64,000 nucleotides of DNA from Lindgomyces ingoldianus (lineage: Eukaryota; Ascomycota; Dothideomycetes; Pleosporales; Lindgomycetaceae): assembly GCF_010093535.1 (NCBI RefSeq), contig NW_022985218.1:118176-182175 (forward strand), written 5' to 3'. Both the position numbers and the translations under genes were made by a program. Positions 35,929 to 48,258 of the stretch are shown one piece after another (positions within the stretch are counted from its first letter, which is position 1; each line of letters opens with the position of its first letter). Under the pieces are notes generated by a model, which did no database searches, was not told the origin of the DNA, and worked only from the letters and a program-made list of their open reading frames with translations.

Positions 35929-37991
35929 TATTGGCTAGTGTCACTGAACAGAGAGCAAGTGGGTGAAAGTAACAAAGCAAGGGCCCTGTGAGTGAAGTTC
36001 TATCATCAGTGCTTGTTCGGAAAATCAGCTCAGAACTATCATGCCACACTAAGCATCTGTTCAGAAAATAAGGTTAAGTCGGATTCTGTAGACACTTTTC
36101 CAAATCCTCCATGGGGTGGCTTTCGAATATCTTAGCTGGCTTGAGCTTATGAGAAAACACAAAACAATGAACCTTGTGGCGGATATAGTTATTCTGCGGC
36201 CCTATCAAACAACCGGTCCCTTATTTACTCTGTTATGTGTTTCAAGCTTCTTGCCGCAATCTAGGAACTTACCACTCGTCTTAGGTACATCTCGCTGAGA
36301 TATCCGCCTCTTTCTAAGCTATGCTGCCCGATTGACTATGTTGTTCCTCGGATAAGTAACAAGAATCACACACGATAGTTTTACTAGGTAGTTAAGGATC
36401 TTCGAAGCAAACGCATGGCCTTAGTAGCGGGTGTGATTTCTTGACAGCACACGTATCCTAAGCATTCAGCTCTGATTTTCAACTTGACTGGTAATCCCAG
36501 TGAGATAGATCAAGTATGGTTCAGGGCCCAGACAAGACTATCAGTAGGTGAAACGAAGCTAGGAAGAAGTTGACAACTCTATATCGTATCGTTGACAAAT
36601 ATATTCATTTTTGAGGTGATGGAGCTCGGACGTTTTTTGGTGTCAAAGCAATGTCGAGGGGGAGCATATGACAGGTTTTGCTTAAAGGCAGAAGCCAATT
36701 CGAGGCTGTAGAGGGTCAGCACGAGGAGGTAAATAGAGCGGTTTTCTCCTTTGATCGCTAGACTATAGCTCAGTATGCTCTCTTGTGGGGATCGCTGGCA
36801 CATAAACTGCTTATGTAATCTGACAGGCCTCCATAGTTACTTTACAGGCTGCACAATGATGGAAAACCTTAATATTACTATACTCTCTGGAGAACCTCAC
36901 CACAAGAATAACAATACCGCGATGCATTTTACCACTTAACGTGAATCTTGGAAGGGCCAATTTAAACCAGAAAGACGCATCTTGCTGACGTTCTTGCTGA
37001 CTATAGCAAGAGGTTTGACCGTGCAAATTTGTCCTGCTACTGTTCGGCAGTAGGAGCGAATATGTTGTGAAAGATACGAGTTGGAAAGAGATGTAAATAT
37101 AGTAGTACCAAAGGCCTATTCCACTGCCAATTGATTGAATACCAACGTGCTCTTTGCAAAGATATTAAAAGTACGATGTGGAGGTGTGAAAGAGCGTTTC
37201 ACTCCTCACTTCGAACACTTCGTCCGTGCTGAACTCTGGAAGCCTCGCCTCACTAGCTCCATCATGTGATGATGTGGCCCGTGCGGACTTCGTTTACTTA
37301 AATAGATCGCTGCCTGCACATTTTTCAATCATACTTGTTCGTTCTTCCTTCCCTCCCTGAAAGGTCTAACTTTGCTAACATTTCGATAGACCTTGTTGGG
37401 ATCACCGAGCTCAAGTATTCGGTCGATCAATCAGGATCTCCTGCATTGCACAGCGCGGAGAGGTCTTGATTTGAATCTCCTTCGGGGGCTTCACCGGCGC
37501 AATTTTTGCTGGTCTGCCTTTGGCACTTTATTTTCATTGACTCATCGCCTTGTGCGATGGCTCGAGGAAGAGACTTAAGACAGTTAACCCTAATTTATTA
37601 TGTTCCATCCAAGTTGTGGTCATGATATCTTGCGTTGTCTGTTGCAGGCTATTGCTAGCTTTGTTGAGTTTGAATGTTTTGACTGCATAATTTTGGTTGA
37701 GTGTGGTGAATATTTCTGGCAGTAGCAGCGGACTCACAATGCAATGAATAGCACATGTAGCTGAAATCACAATAGAGAAAGTATTTGTAACAGTCTATTA
37801 TTTTCGTGGCGTGAGGTCATTGACGCTTGTTATTGCAGTGGCACTTGAAGGAGCTGGTTGAAGGCAATGGTGCCTCACATCGCAACCGATTCCCTTCATG
37901 CTTCCTTTCTATCAGTTATGATAACACACATCGGCACACTATAATAGCTAGTCATGATGCTGGAGTCATAACGCGCGATGATGCTTAGGTA
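35929..37991. other. 2-kb intergenic region
   Basis: No frame longer than 80 codons and no recognisable motif on either strand. Confidence 0.5.
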
Positions 37992-38531
37992 TCACAACTT
38001 CCCAGTGTCGCCCGTGGTCAACCGTTGAGCATTGTCCCTCAGTCCAACACAATCGACATCCTCCGCTACATCTTCTAACTCTCCACCCTTAGCCTCTCCC
38101 AATGCCCTATACTTCCTCCGCTTCTTCTTATCTGCACTGGCTTTCTTCTTACTCTTCGCTCTTGCCTTAATAGCAGTTCGACTCTCCTCACCCTTTTCCA
38201 GCTCCTCAATGCGTTCTCCTAGCACCCTCCTTGCAATCTTGCGGTTTTGGCTCCTCGACCTGGTTTCCTGGCACTTTACCACAATGCCTGTAGCAAGATG
38301 CTTGAGCTGGACAGCCGACGACGTCTTGTTGATTTTCTGGCCCCCAGGTCCGCTCCCTTTGAGGAAGTTCTCTTCAACCTCCGAGTCAAGTATCACGCGA
38401 CGAGGAGGAAGCTGTTTCGTCTGGGACAAGCCGGTCGAAGTGAAGGGGCGGGCGTGCAGAATGCCATTGGGGAGGATGGAGAAGCAGGTGGGGCGGAGGA
38501 ATGGAAGCCGGAGGAGGGAGGATGGTGGCAT
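37992..38531 (-). CDS. RSO55: Mitochondrial GGQ release-factor-like protein (Rso55/MTRFR type)
   Basis: Single exon, 179 residues. The N-terminus is Arg/Ser/Leu-rich, like a mitochondrial presequence (1-35). A class I release-factor catalytic core follows with KGSGPGGQKINKTSS (GGQ at 63-65), the loop that triggers peptidyl-tRNA hydrolysis, then HLATGIVVKCQETRSRSQNR. The C-terminus is very basic (KARAKSKKKASADKKKRRK), as in ribosome-rescue factors of the MTRFR (C12orf65) and yeast Rso55 group. No codon-recognition domain is present, so it is not a normal termination factor. It is divergently transcribed from the ssSPT-like gene. Confidence 0.85.
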   Translation of the reverse strand: MPPSSLLRLPFLRPTCFSILPNGILHARPFTSTGLSQTKQLPPRRVILDSEVEENFLKGSGPGGQKINKTSSAVQLKHLATGIVVKCQETRSRSQNRKIARRVLGERIEELEKGEESRTAIKARAKSKKKASADKKKRRKYRALGEAKGGELEDVAEDVDCVGLRDNAQRLTTGDTGKL

Positions 38532-38904
38532 TAATGTGAAGTCAAGATTGGAAGGCGCAGAGATGCGCCATTACGATAGCATAATGCATGGAACGTTCGA
38601 AGGAAATATTCGAATTAATTCTCAGGGTTCCGCATTAAAGCGGATGATCCTATCTCGCACCAAACCTGCAACTGCCGCAGAAAGGCGCCGCTTCGGAGCA
38701 GGTGCGGCGGCCCCAGCCGATTGGGAGCGAGCAAATTTCCAGCTCACAGTAATCCCTTTCCCACACGACGACATTGACATTGACATTGACATTTCTCTCC
38801 CCCCGTCCAGTCGCTCGTTAACCACAGACCCAGCCGTCCCATAACCCTGCGATTCGCACTTCCTGGTCGTGTTACAGCTTCAGCGGACAAATCACGAGTC
38901 AACC
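38532..38904. promoter_or_regulatory. Divergent promoter between RSO55-like and ssSPT-like genes
   Basis: 373 bp separate the two start codons. The stretch contains ATTGG (38720-38724, reverse CCAAT) and a (GACATT)4 tract at 38770-38793. The site assignments are inference. Confidence 0.45.
38770..38793. repeat. Tandem GACATT x4
   Basis: Four perfect hexamers in the divergent promoter. Confidence 0.85.
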
Positions 38905-39415
38905 ATGGTGGACTCGACAACCATCTCGACCCTCGTCCTCCTCGGTGCTGCGGCCCTCCTCCTCGCGACAGCCACCGTCTACCCGTCTAACTTGCTCCGC
39001 TGGTTACAGCGAAAGCGATATCAATACGAAGTCACCTTCTCGTTGTACATGCTTACGTCGACGGAAAAATTTATATTCAGTATGCTCCCCAAGTTCCACA
39101 AGAACCCCTTTCTCCTTCTCCCAGATTGGATCTATCAAGAAGCTAATTGTCCCCTCAGACTCGATCCTGTTCCTCATTCTCTCCCTCCTCATCATCGCCG
39201 CCTCCCTCTATCTCCCCGAACATGTCCAAACCATTGCAAACCGCATGTTCTACTATTGGTTCGGTGACGAAGACTCGCTCAACGGCGCAAGCAAAGCTGC
39301 GCAACAAGTCCTCACCACTTCGTCCAAAGTAATCCGCGACGCGGCCACTTCCTTCCTCGGCAAGGACGCCCTCCACCATCAACGGGTTGCCGGTGGTCTT
39401 GCCGGTGCCGGCTGA
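38905..39415 (+). CDS. Small subunit of serine palmitoyltransferase-like protein
   Basis: Two exons, 38905-39079 and 39159-39415 (143 residues). The 79-bp intron (GTATGC...CTCAG) joins EKFIF to NSILFL. The first helix is at about 8-28. The core YQYEVTFSLYMLTSTEKFIF then NSILFLILS...YLPEHVQTI follows the animal ssSPT pattern (YQYxxxTALYMLEPWERxVFNSML...xPQH), with matching spacing. Small SPT subunits bind the Lcb1/Lcb2 heterodimer in the ER membrane and raise activity for the first step of sphingolipid synthesis, serine plus palmitoyl-CoA. The assignment rests on this short motif; there is a C-terminal extension after the core (DEDSLNGASKAAQQ...). Confidence 0.72.
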
Positions 39416-40424
39416 GGCTACATGGAGCCGTGAGTTTCCCTTGCGCTTGAGATTGAGTTTGTGGAACGAGTTCGTCTCCGGAACTATGGAAGTGGAAGAA
39501 CGAGGTCGGTATATAGAAAATAAGGGGTCAAGCGAGCTCCGACGCGTCCCTTGCATAACGGCTGCCGTGTTTGGTGTTTGTCGCTTGGGAAAATTCTAAT
39601 CCTGGATTCCCGGCCCCAAGCCATATGTCATGACCCTGTGGTGATAGCATAGCTTGCGGAGCCGTTATAATATTTTGCATGGTTAGGCGTTCAGAGGAGG
39701 AGGCTCAGGACGGGCCGTGCCTTGGCGACCAGCCATCCAGCCATTCATGGCATACCACTTAATCTTAATGTCTTTTTCTCTGACGGGAGTATACTTGTTT
39801 CCTGTGAAGCATTTGAGGCCTCCCTCTCCTCGGCTTCTGTGCTTGACCTATGTCTGCCCACTTATTGCCCGGGGTCCTCAGGCCTCAAGACTTTGTACGT
39901 TAACTTTGTGTTGCATCCTAATTTGGAAAGCAACATATCACAGTGCCAATCAGGACATCGGATTGAGAAACATTTGATTCATGGTTAGGTACCGAAGTAT
40001 TTGGAATTAAAAGTAATACGCGACCCAGACCCGTCCTCTTGGGCAAGGCCGATCGGCATAATTCAGACGAACAGGGGGGAAACGACGACAACTCGAACCC
40101 ATATCAACCAGCTGTGACGGGAAAGAAACATAGTAGGTAAACATGGAGGAACGCCATCAGGTACCTATCTATACATGGTCGTGAACGTACAGGTGCCTTC
40201 CATATCCTACATACCGGCAGAATAATGACAAGGAAAATAGAAAGGAGATACAGCGAAATGGTGAACGCTGCCTAGTAAGGCTGCTCAATGTACATCCCAC
40301 AATGCAGAGCCCAGATCCCGTGAAACCATATGGAAGAGCTCCCGACTCGGCTTTTAGCATCACGACGTCTGATAGGATCCTTGACTCTGTTGTCGTGTCT
40401 TCGTCTTGAAGGCGTGTACGACGT
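39416..40424. other. Intergenic, no gene seen
   Basis: Converging 3' regions; short open frames only. Confidence 0.5.
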
Positions 40425-41189
40425 TCAAACCCCAAAAATGACACGGGCAGCATCCTCGAGAGCAGCCGGGGTGTAGCTGCTGCAAGTGATGAGGGCTGGA
40501 AACTCCCTGACCCCATCTTCGTGAACCTGGCTGCCGGCGCCGTTTGTGATCAGGAGTAAAAGGAGAGACACGCTGGTAAGGGTTTTGTCCTCTTGGACTT
40601 TTCTCGTGATGTCTCGGGCAAACTTCGTCTGATCGTCGTAACCGAGAGTACTTTGCACTGTAACGTTCTCAGTAGTGCACACGACCACTACTACAGACCC
40701 CGCCGAACTAAGGAAGTCAATGTGAGTTGGTGTGATGCCTCGGCTTGGGACGTAGGGAACGTGTCGAATGCGTCGATGGCGTTTCGAAAGTGATCTCCCA
40801 AGAGGCTCGAAGGGATCCATGTCTCTCTGGAGCTCGGTCGAAGGTGGATGGGGAACGACCGGTGTGAATAGGATAATGTACTCGGCCTGGTTCAGACTTC
40901 GAAATCTTTCGAGGGTTCCCGCCGGGCATCTGACGAGGGAGGCATTCCCTGTGGAGGCACTCTGCAGAAGGGCCGTAAGAGTCGATACTCCTGGAGTCGT
41001 CATCTTGCGACTGTGTCCAGTCTGAGATTTTGAGGATGTTCTGAATTTACGTTCGCCCATGTTGAAAGTGGGAACAAAGTGCTTTTCAAGGTACCAGCCA
41101 AAAGTGAGGTGATGTGTAATCCCACGTGGTAGATAGCGCGATGTACCAAAGAAGGAGTTAGTCAATGGAAAGAGGGAGCTGCTCCCCAC
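40425..41189 (-). CDS. Hypothetical protein
   Basis: Single open frame of 254 residues. The first 60 codons look unlike the rest; the Met at 41060 (MGERKF, 211 residues) or at 41003 (MTTPGVST) is a more natural start. The body alternates hydrophobic strands and helices: AEYIILFTPVVPH, SSAGSVVVVVCTTENV, VSLLLLLITNGA and FPALITCSSYTPAALEDAAR. This reads like a small alpha/beta fold, but I do not recognise the family. No signal peptide or membrane helix stands out. Both neighbours are more than 1 kb away. Confidence 0.55.
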   Translation of the reverse strand: MGSSSLFPLTNSFFGTSRYLPRGITHHLTFGWYLEKHFVPTFNMGERKFRTSSKSQTGHSRKMTTPGVSTLTALLQSASTGNASLVRCPAGTLERFRSLNQAEYIILFTPVVPHPPSTELQRDMDPFEPLGRSLSKRHRRIRHVPYVPSRGITPTHIDFLSSAGSVVVVVCTTENVTVQSTLGYDDQTKFARDITRKVQEDKTLTSVSLLLLLITNGAGSQVHEDGVREFPALITCSSYTPAALEDAARVIFGV

Positions 41190-42825
41190 TTCTGGCGCTG
41201 ACGTCCTTTTGACCTGTGCGGCAACACACCAGACTATGGACCAGAGCTTCTATCAATTGCCTGAGAGATATCGGGTAGGGTTTCGGAAGCCGGATGAAGA
41301 GTTGAGGCGCGAAGACAGGATGTCGCTGCCTCCAGGGGCCGTCCCAAACAACGACCGAGCCGGAACAGGTATCGTCAATAGTGGATGAAGCACCGTATCA
41401 ATGGGAAGTGTTTCAAATACAATCAACAAGAAAAGAGTAAGACGTTACCACCCAAGGACATCAGCCTCAATCCATAGGGATGTTGGGCAAAGTAGAAGTA
41501 TTAAGTGTTGAGGGATCGCAAAATGGACCGTGGCCTCCTCGGTGGTTCCTGCGATAACTTCTGTTCCGTGATGTTAATTAAGGAAGAGGCTCTCCAAATA
41601 TAATGTCAATAATATTGGAGGTGATCTTAATGGTGATACTGCATGAGAGAGAGAGAAAGGTAGTACGAGATCTTGGGCACGTTCATACCGCATGGTGTTA
41701 AAAAAAAGCAACAGCCTTTGACTTGGCTAGAGGGGAGGGCCCGCTGCAGGACGAGGCTTTCCAGAACCCGAGGTACCGCTGACACACATAGACGCTCCAG
41801 TGCGGCGCTGTTACACGAAAAGGATTCTAGTTCAGCGGGCAATGGTCCGTCTGGTGAAGAAGAAACACTGGATGTTGGGTAGCAAACCTTCTCCAAGACC
41901 GACAGGGGATGGAATGCTTGCGGAGATAATTATGTTAATTCACACGAAAATCTGGTCCAGGGAGTGGAACGTGGGCAGATTGGTACAGCTGAGGGCAATA
42001 GATGCTGGTGTGATTGAGAATGAGTGGTGATCCTCATGACCGAAGGTGACCCCCTTGGCCGACGCGCAACGGGACGAGAGACCACATTAACGCATGCCTG
42101 GGTGACGCCGCAGGCCAGTAGAGTTGAGACAGGCCACCAGCAACCCGGGATGAGAACTGATCCAGAAGATCCGCCATCTGTACGGCATCGTCAATATGTG
42201 TGGCGCGCGGGGGTTGTGACGTTTCCAGTCGACTCAGCAGGAAGTGTAAAGCCGTTGCAAGTTGATCGCTGAGCATACGAGGGCCGGCGACCACTTAGGA
42301 GCAAGCAAGTGCGCGCCAGGCGACTGCAGACTATCAATCGATGCTTGCTGTGTAACGTGGTAATCGAGACACTCTTTGCAAGCGGTCGGCGGAAGGCGAG
42401 GGCTGCAAATGGCGCCCAGTGACCAAGAGACCATGCAAGTGACTGCTGCAAGATAGAGTGCCGCAATTGGGCGCCTATGATGCGAGCCGCGGGCGAAAGT
42501 CGATGCCATGTCCGGCGTGCTTACTAGCAGCCGCTCCGGGAGCGGACGTTGCGCAGAGAGGATTGCGTTGGCGGACATTCACGATTGCAACATCGCGGTG
42601 AATACGCCGAGGTCTGCAGTGGAGAGAGGTTGATCGGGAACACAGAACGTGCGGAGCGGAACGACAAAATGGCTTGCGCGAGGCAGATCTGGGGCATGCA
42701 TTCACTTGGCGGCGGCTCTCGCTTATGTAAACTCTCGAATAGGCGGAAGACGCGCCGGACCACAACACCACCTCCTCTGCTGCTTACGCCTTTGTCTCAC
42801 TGCGTGCATAAAAGAGAGCAACGTG
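41190..42825. other. 1.6-kb intergenic region
   Basis: Several open frames of 80-114 codons overlap on both strands near 42.0-42.8 kb. None has a motif or a splice partner, so they look like chance frames in GC-rich DNA. The stretch contains the CENP-I upstream region. Confidence 0.5.
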
Positions 42826-45423
42826 ATGCCTTCTATTGCTGATAATAGTGAGAGCATGACCTTCTATTTTTCAACACTCTCCGAAAGCTAATGCAGTTAT
42901 AGGCGAGCGGCCCACGAGCTTGCGCGACGCAGTGGAAGCTTTGGAGGAAGGTTTGTGTCCTCTCGTGTAATTAGATTCGTTGCTTACAACGGCCTCCAGC
43001 GTCCAGAACTCCATCCAAGAAGAGAGCTAAATCCAAGGTTTCTGACGCTATTGATGTTATTTGCCGCCACGCGTTTGACAGAGGGCTTGACGAAGACTCT
43101 CTTCGAACTCTAGTCCAGATAGCTGCACGAAAGACACAATTAGACCAAACGAGTGTGGCTACTCTGGTCCAAAACCTGTATCCTTCCCAGCAAGTGTCCG
43201 AGGATGTCGTAGTAACCGTCGTTGGGGCACTAGGCCAGGGGAAGGGCAAACCGTCACCGGGAATTCAGAATGGTCTGGTCAAATGGCTCACCTTCGTATA
43301 CGAAATCCTTGAAGACCCCAGGACATTATCTCGTTTGTATGGGGTGCTTTTTGGAATGCTCGATATGATTAGCATCAGGTGCGCATTTCTTAAATCCGAT
43401 GTCGCTCGTGCTAAGTTTATCAGGACATCACTGTGTCATCTGCTCTCTCTGATTACGCGGCGGAAGCATGTGAAACCCTTTAGGATTCAACAGCTGTACG
43501 TTCATCCCGCTCAGTTCTGAAATTTCACGATTCCCGGCTATTGACGTGATCAAAGACTAGAACTCTCCCGTAGTCTTGGGAACGAACCTGCAATACAAGG
43601 CCTACTTCGCATTTACAAGGATTACTATCCTGATATCATTCTCGGAAGTACTGCTACAAGCCGGCGTTCTTTTCCTGCAGTAAGTATCAACTCTCCGCAC
43701 TCTTGGTACAACTGAATGCGTTTGAAGTTTTATCATGGTTACTGTGGCACTAATTGAACCAATCGCTAATGTTTCTAGCGACCTGACCCTGAATGGCGGG
43801 CGAGGATACTTGCAGTTCAAGAAGCTAGCGCTAGAACGAATGAGTCGCAGTCTAAGCAACACAATGGCTTTAGAGTTCTAAGAAAAGGACCGAAGAGGAG
43901 CAAGGTGTCGGTTATCCCCGAGGTGCACACATTCCACGCCAATGAGGTAAAGTGTCCGTCAAGATTTTAGGCTATATACCATGCTCACCTAGAATAACAG
44001 ACGTCTGTGACACTGGAGGAGATTGACACTGTGACAGATTTCGTGGAAAAGCTCGATAGGATCGAGCTTCCAGGACAGCTTATCTCGTTTCTGACGGATC
44101 CCCTCCTGCAGAAATACTTGATGCTGAAGCAGTCGGAGAGAGCATCAAGGAGAATCAATCTATGGCTCTCGATATATCTTGAAGAGGAATATGAGGCGGT
44201 GAGACGCGGCACTGGTACTTCAGAGTATCTGGGTGAGCTTCTCGCGGGACTACACAAACAGACGCAGTACACAAAGGTAGCCCGGTCCTGTTAACCGTAA
44301 CCAGAGCGCTTGACTAATTTTGGCCAGACACTATTACCTATTACCTCAACGTTCCTCAAAGCATACTTAATGGTGTGGGACGGCGTTAAGGATGTTGATG
44401 CTATCTTTGGCTTGCTCTCATATATTCAGCTCCAGCCATTTGATGGTCAGCCGTCCAAACCTTTGATTGGACAAGAACACGCACTAAGACCTTGCAGATG
44501 CGTATAACACCTTTCTCGGCCCTGCAGAGAATGCTTTTGTAGTACAAAGCCCTGAGGCATACTGCAAACTTCTATCCTTCTACACAAACCTTTTGCGCCA
44601 CTGGATGGCTGAGGCGACTCCCCAGCCTTCTGACCCTATCCAACTTGCAACTGGCTCTCCTGACCAACAGGCTCTTGAAGAACTAGTAGCACACGTCTCC
44701 AAGATGTCCTCATCGCTACTCCTTTCTATTCCAACAGCCTCTAACGCTCCTCTGATATCCTCAATCCTCTCATTCTACGAGATCTTGTCGTTCTCCTCTC
44801 ATCCACGAGTCGTTCCGATCCTGCTTCCGTCCCTACAGCTAGCATATTTCTTAGCGCAGAGCCACGCTCTGGCTACAGTATCACGAACCTACGGCATATA
44901 TGCGAATTACAAGACAGCGTTCGACAAACATCCTAAGCCTATTCAATCCTATTATCTCGTCTCGGTAACGAACTCATTCAACATGGTCTTGAGGGACATT
45001 TACAACTCTCTGTGGGGATCTAAAGCTCTCTTGGCAGTCGAAAGCAAGTCGCATGGATTTCTGTGCATGCCGCCTTTACGAGCTTCTTTTCAAATATATC
45101 TTGGAGACCTTGATCATGAGTATGCTGTTGGGCTTGCCTTCGGGCTTTCACACAATGCCTCACTGGCTTCGCTCTCTGCTGCTGCCTGGAGATCCCTAGA
45201 AGAAGCTGAGATCGATGATAAAGGATATGACCGAGACTATGTCACCTGGCACACGGGTCCTGTGTCTCAGCGAAAGGTCGAGGTACTGAGTAAGAACGGA
45301 GGAGTGTCTGTTTCATGGGACCAGTACCGGATACACGTGCTGAAGTGGATGGCTGATAGAGGGTGCAGTGGCTTCAAAGACTTGTTGTCCGCTACAGTGT
45401 CGAATATCAAGGGCCGAGCCTAA
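42826..45423 (+). CDS. mis6: Inner kinetochore protein Mis6/CENP-I
   Basis: Nine exons close in frame to 712 residues: 42826-42847, 42897-42950, 43000-43378, 43424-43495, 43556-43679, 43779-43946, 44001-44276, 44328-44445 and 44498-45423. Each splice restores continuous helical sequence, for example RIQQLLELSRSLGNEP and FDDAYNTFLGPAENAF. TSLCHLLSLITRRKHVKPF and GLLRIYKDYYPDII are characteristic Mis6/CENP-I blocks, and the length fits the family (about 670-750). The protein belongs to the constitutive centromere-associated network, binding CENP-A chromatin and helping load it. The 22-nt first exon is inferred from splice sites and is the least certain part. Intron 3 (45 bp) contains no stop and could be retained. 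Confidence 0.85.
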
Positions 45424-45797
45424 TCAGAAGGGAACAGTTTCTAGAGAAAGCCTGATTCTTTTGTTGGAGATCCATCCCTTTATTTTGGGAGCTCTGTTGC
45501 ATCTCTTGTATGGATGATTATCCTGAGGTCTGTCTATGAAGACTGCCACATGCTCCAGTAGTAGTTAGTATGTCCCAAATTATAGAAGAATGCACTCCTG
45601 CACTGGCTTGGAAATTGTTATCACGTGATATTACGCCACTCATACATGGCGTTGAAGTTGCGAAATGACGATGCACGGCTCCGGATGTTATCGATAAAGC
45701 TCTCACCTCACCTTTACATCAAACTCTCTCAGGCCAAACCCATCCCTACCGCCACAAAGCTCTTACCACCGACAGCGATGAAGAAACTTATTGTATA

Positions 45798-48258
45798 ATG
45801 GCTAAAATCATATCGTGCAGCTTAGCGACTGTGCAGCTAGGGAATTCCAGGGTAAGTTCTTGTATTTTCAACGGAGGACGGTTTGTTTGCTTGGAAGCGC
45901 TGCCGCTCGGTAACGGAACAGGGCTTTTGGACCACGGCACACTCACTCCATTAGCATACTTCACTCTAACGCGTCTATCGGTACTCAGTCTAGCTTAGCT
46001 CTATGCTTAACTTTACTAAGAAAGGCGCTATTGCATTATGTCCTTTCGACACGTAGTGTATCGATAGCCTTGTGGAACAAGGACTAATAATACATTGCTA
46101 GTTCACGAAACGAGAAGAGAGACCAGCCCTCAGCACCTGGAGATGTGAACTCACAGCACTTTCTCAAGTGTACAATCTCTACTTCGTTGCCTACAGCGAA
46201 TATATCTATGTCTACCAGCCAAACTTTCCTGATCAACACTTGGCGGACGAGCCAGACCTAATTCTACATCCGCCAGTATCAAGTCCGAATCTCGAACCTG
46301 GGATTGACCCGCTATGTCCTCATTCAATCACTCGAATCCTTATCGATTTCCTCGGAAATGAAGAGATAGTTCTAGTAACCTGCGATGACGGCGACGTGAT
46401 CGGCTACAGCGTTCCACAAATCCAGCAAGCCGTCGAGAAGCGCGCCGAAGGTCGATGCAGTGAACAGGAACCAGTCGGAGACGAGATCCGGGTCTTCTTG
46501 CATCGGAATGTTGAGGGCAGTGCCTGGGGTTTGGCAGTCCACCGGGAGGCCCGCATGATAGCGATCAGTGCGAATACAAAGGTTGTCACTGTGCTTGCAT
46601 TTGCACTTGCAAGCCCTGAAGAATCCGACTCCTACTTAGATTCTTATATGCCGAAGTAAGTCCTGTGCAGTAATAGCCTGACAGACTTTGATCACTGACT
46701 TCTAAGCCACAGTGGGCCGGACGCCTCAGACTTTCCTTACCCTCGACAGCAAGATCACATTTTTACGTTGCCTGCAGAACACAACATTCCTTCTGTCTCA
46801 TTCGACAATAGCGGAGCCGACTCCACTGGGAGGTGGCTGCTCAGCGCTGTCGTATCTGGCCAAGTCCACTTGTGGGACCTCCACAACCCCGACGCACCAG
46901 CTCGAACAATACAGACAGGATTCTGTGCGGGGGTCCATAATCCAAAAGAAGCCCCAGCTGTATGCACCTGCGCTGACGCCGGAGCGCTTCCCCACGCAGC
47001 ATGGAATGCCATGTTTGTAGATACTAGGTCGTGCCGGAAAACCTACTCCATCCGCGACGCACTTGGATCCAATCCATTGCAGTACACACCCTGTATTTGG
47101 GTATCCAAAGCAAGTCTAGAGATTGACTGGAAAAATGGACTTTTAGCCGAGGATTCAAAAATTGACTTCGAGCCTATTACCCCTCATTTCGATAGCGACG
47201 ATGAAGGAAATGGCAACGGCCACGAAAGTGAGAATGAGAGTGATAAAGACGAAGATCAGGAGATACAAGAGGCTTGGGAAGCTTTCGTAGAACCCGGAAA
47301 TACACTGGATGATGGGAGTGCGTCTGAAAGCGAGTCGGAAGACGTGGATCACGAAATACCAGACGCTGCAGAGGATGTCGGAGAGCCTGGGGAGGACGAA
47401 GATATTTTCGCGAGTGGCCTAGAAGCTGAGGTTCAGGAGGCACCACAGGCCGCCGAAGGTGTTTCTAGCCTCCAACAGGACGAAGCTATCTCTGAGAGCG
47501 GATCGGAAGAGGAAGGGGAGTCTCAAACCGAACAGCAGCTCAGTGTCTCGGGACTTGGATTCCAACAAATGGTCGAGGCAACACTCCGACAGCCAACCAC
47601 GGTCAAAAGGTCATATTTCAAATTGAAAACAGAGCCAGGTCCACGGCAACCAGCACCAAAATGTCCGATAATCATTATCACCAAGGAAGACGTTTATCTC
47701 GTTCAGCTCTTCAAACCCCCTAACAGGAGCATCATGTATGACCGCCGAAACGATCCTGTCATCGCCGCTCGCAATCCGCTCTTCGTCAACAATGGTGACC
47801 CATATACCCAGAAGCAGTGTGACCGCCTTTGCTTCGCAGCACAAATCCCCGAACTGGGCATTTTCATCGTCGGCTCGCCACTCGGTCGCGTCGCCATTTT
47901 CCGTCTCACGCAATTTCAAACCCAGCACGAGGGCCGCCAAGATACTGTGTATGGATTCAGACAAGAATACCTGATACCCGCGACGAACAGATTGGGTCAT
48001 GTTGAGGCGACGCATAACCAGCTTGGCAGGCTGGTGGGTATGGCCGTGAGTCCCGTGCAGGGTATGTTGGACTTGCCAGCCGAAGAGGTCGAGGAAGAAA
48101 AGGAAAACCCAAAGCTTAGCGCAGAGCAGAGGACGTCAACCGCTGGTGGTAGGAGGTGGCGGCTCATGCTTCATTATTCGAGCCACACTGTGCTGACGTA
48201 TGATATTGGGAAGTTCCAGGAAGAGGAAGAGACTAGTCTGGGAGCCCTTGTGGTTTGA
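45798..48258 (+). CDS. CRT10: CRT10-family protein (ribonucleotide reductase regulator)
   Basis: Drawn as three exons: 45798-45851, 46102-46655 and 46713-48258 (717 residues). The CRT10 hallmarks are LTALSQVYNLYFVAYSEYIY, CPHSITRILIDFLGNEE and VTCDDGDVIGYS, followed by a WD-like stretch (RWLLSAVVSGQVHLWDLH). A long acidic Ser/Glu/Asp insert (about 340-450) precedes a conserved end (FIVGSPLGRVAIFRLTQF). In yeast Crt10 lowers RNR2/RNR3 transcription and affects hydroxyurea resistance; the molecular role is unclear. The 57-bp intron joining SYMPN to GPDASDF is firm. The first exon and the 250-bp first intron are tentative; the true N-terminus may lie further upstream. Confidence 0.8.

Noticed and set aside
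38032..38844. 270-codon plus-strand frame
   Set aside because: Antisense to the GGQ release-factor gene and low complexity; a shadow.
42034..42771. Overlapping frames of 80-114 codons upstream of CENP-I
   Set aside because: No motif, no splice partners, and open in several frames in GC-rich DNA.
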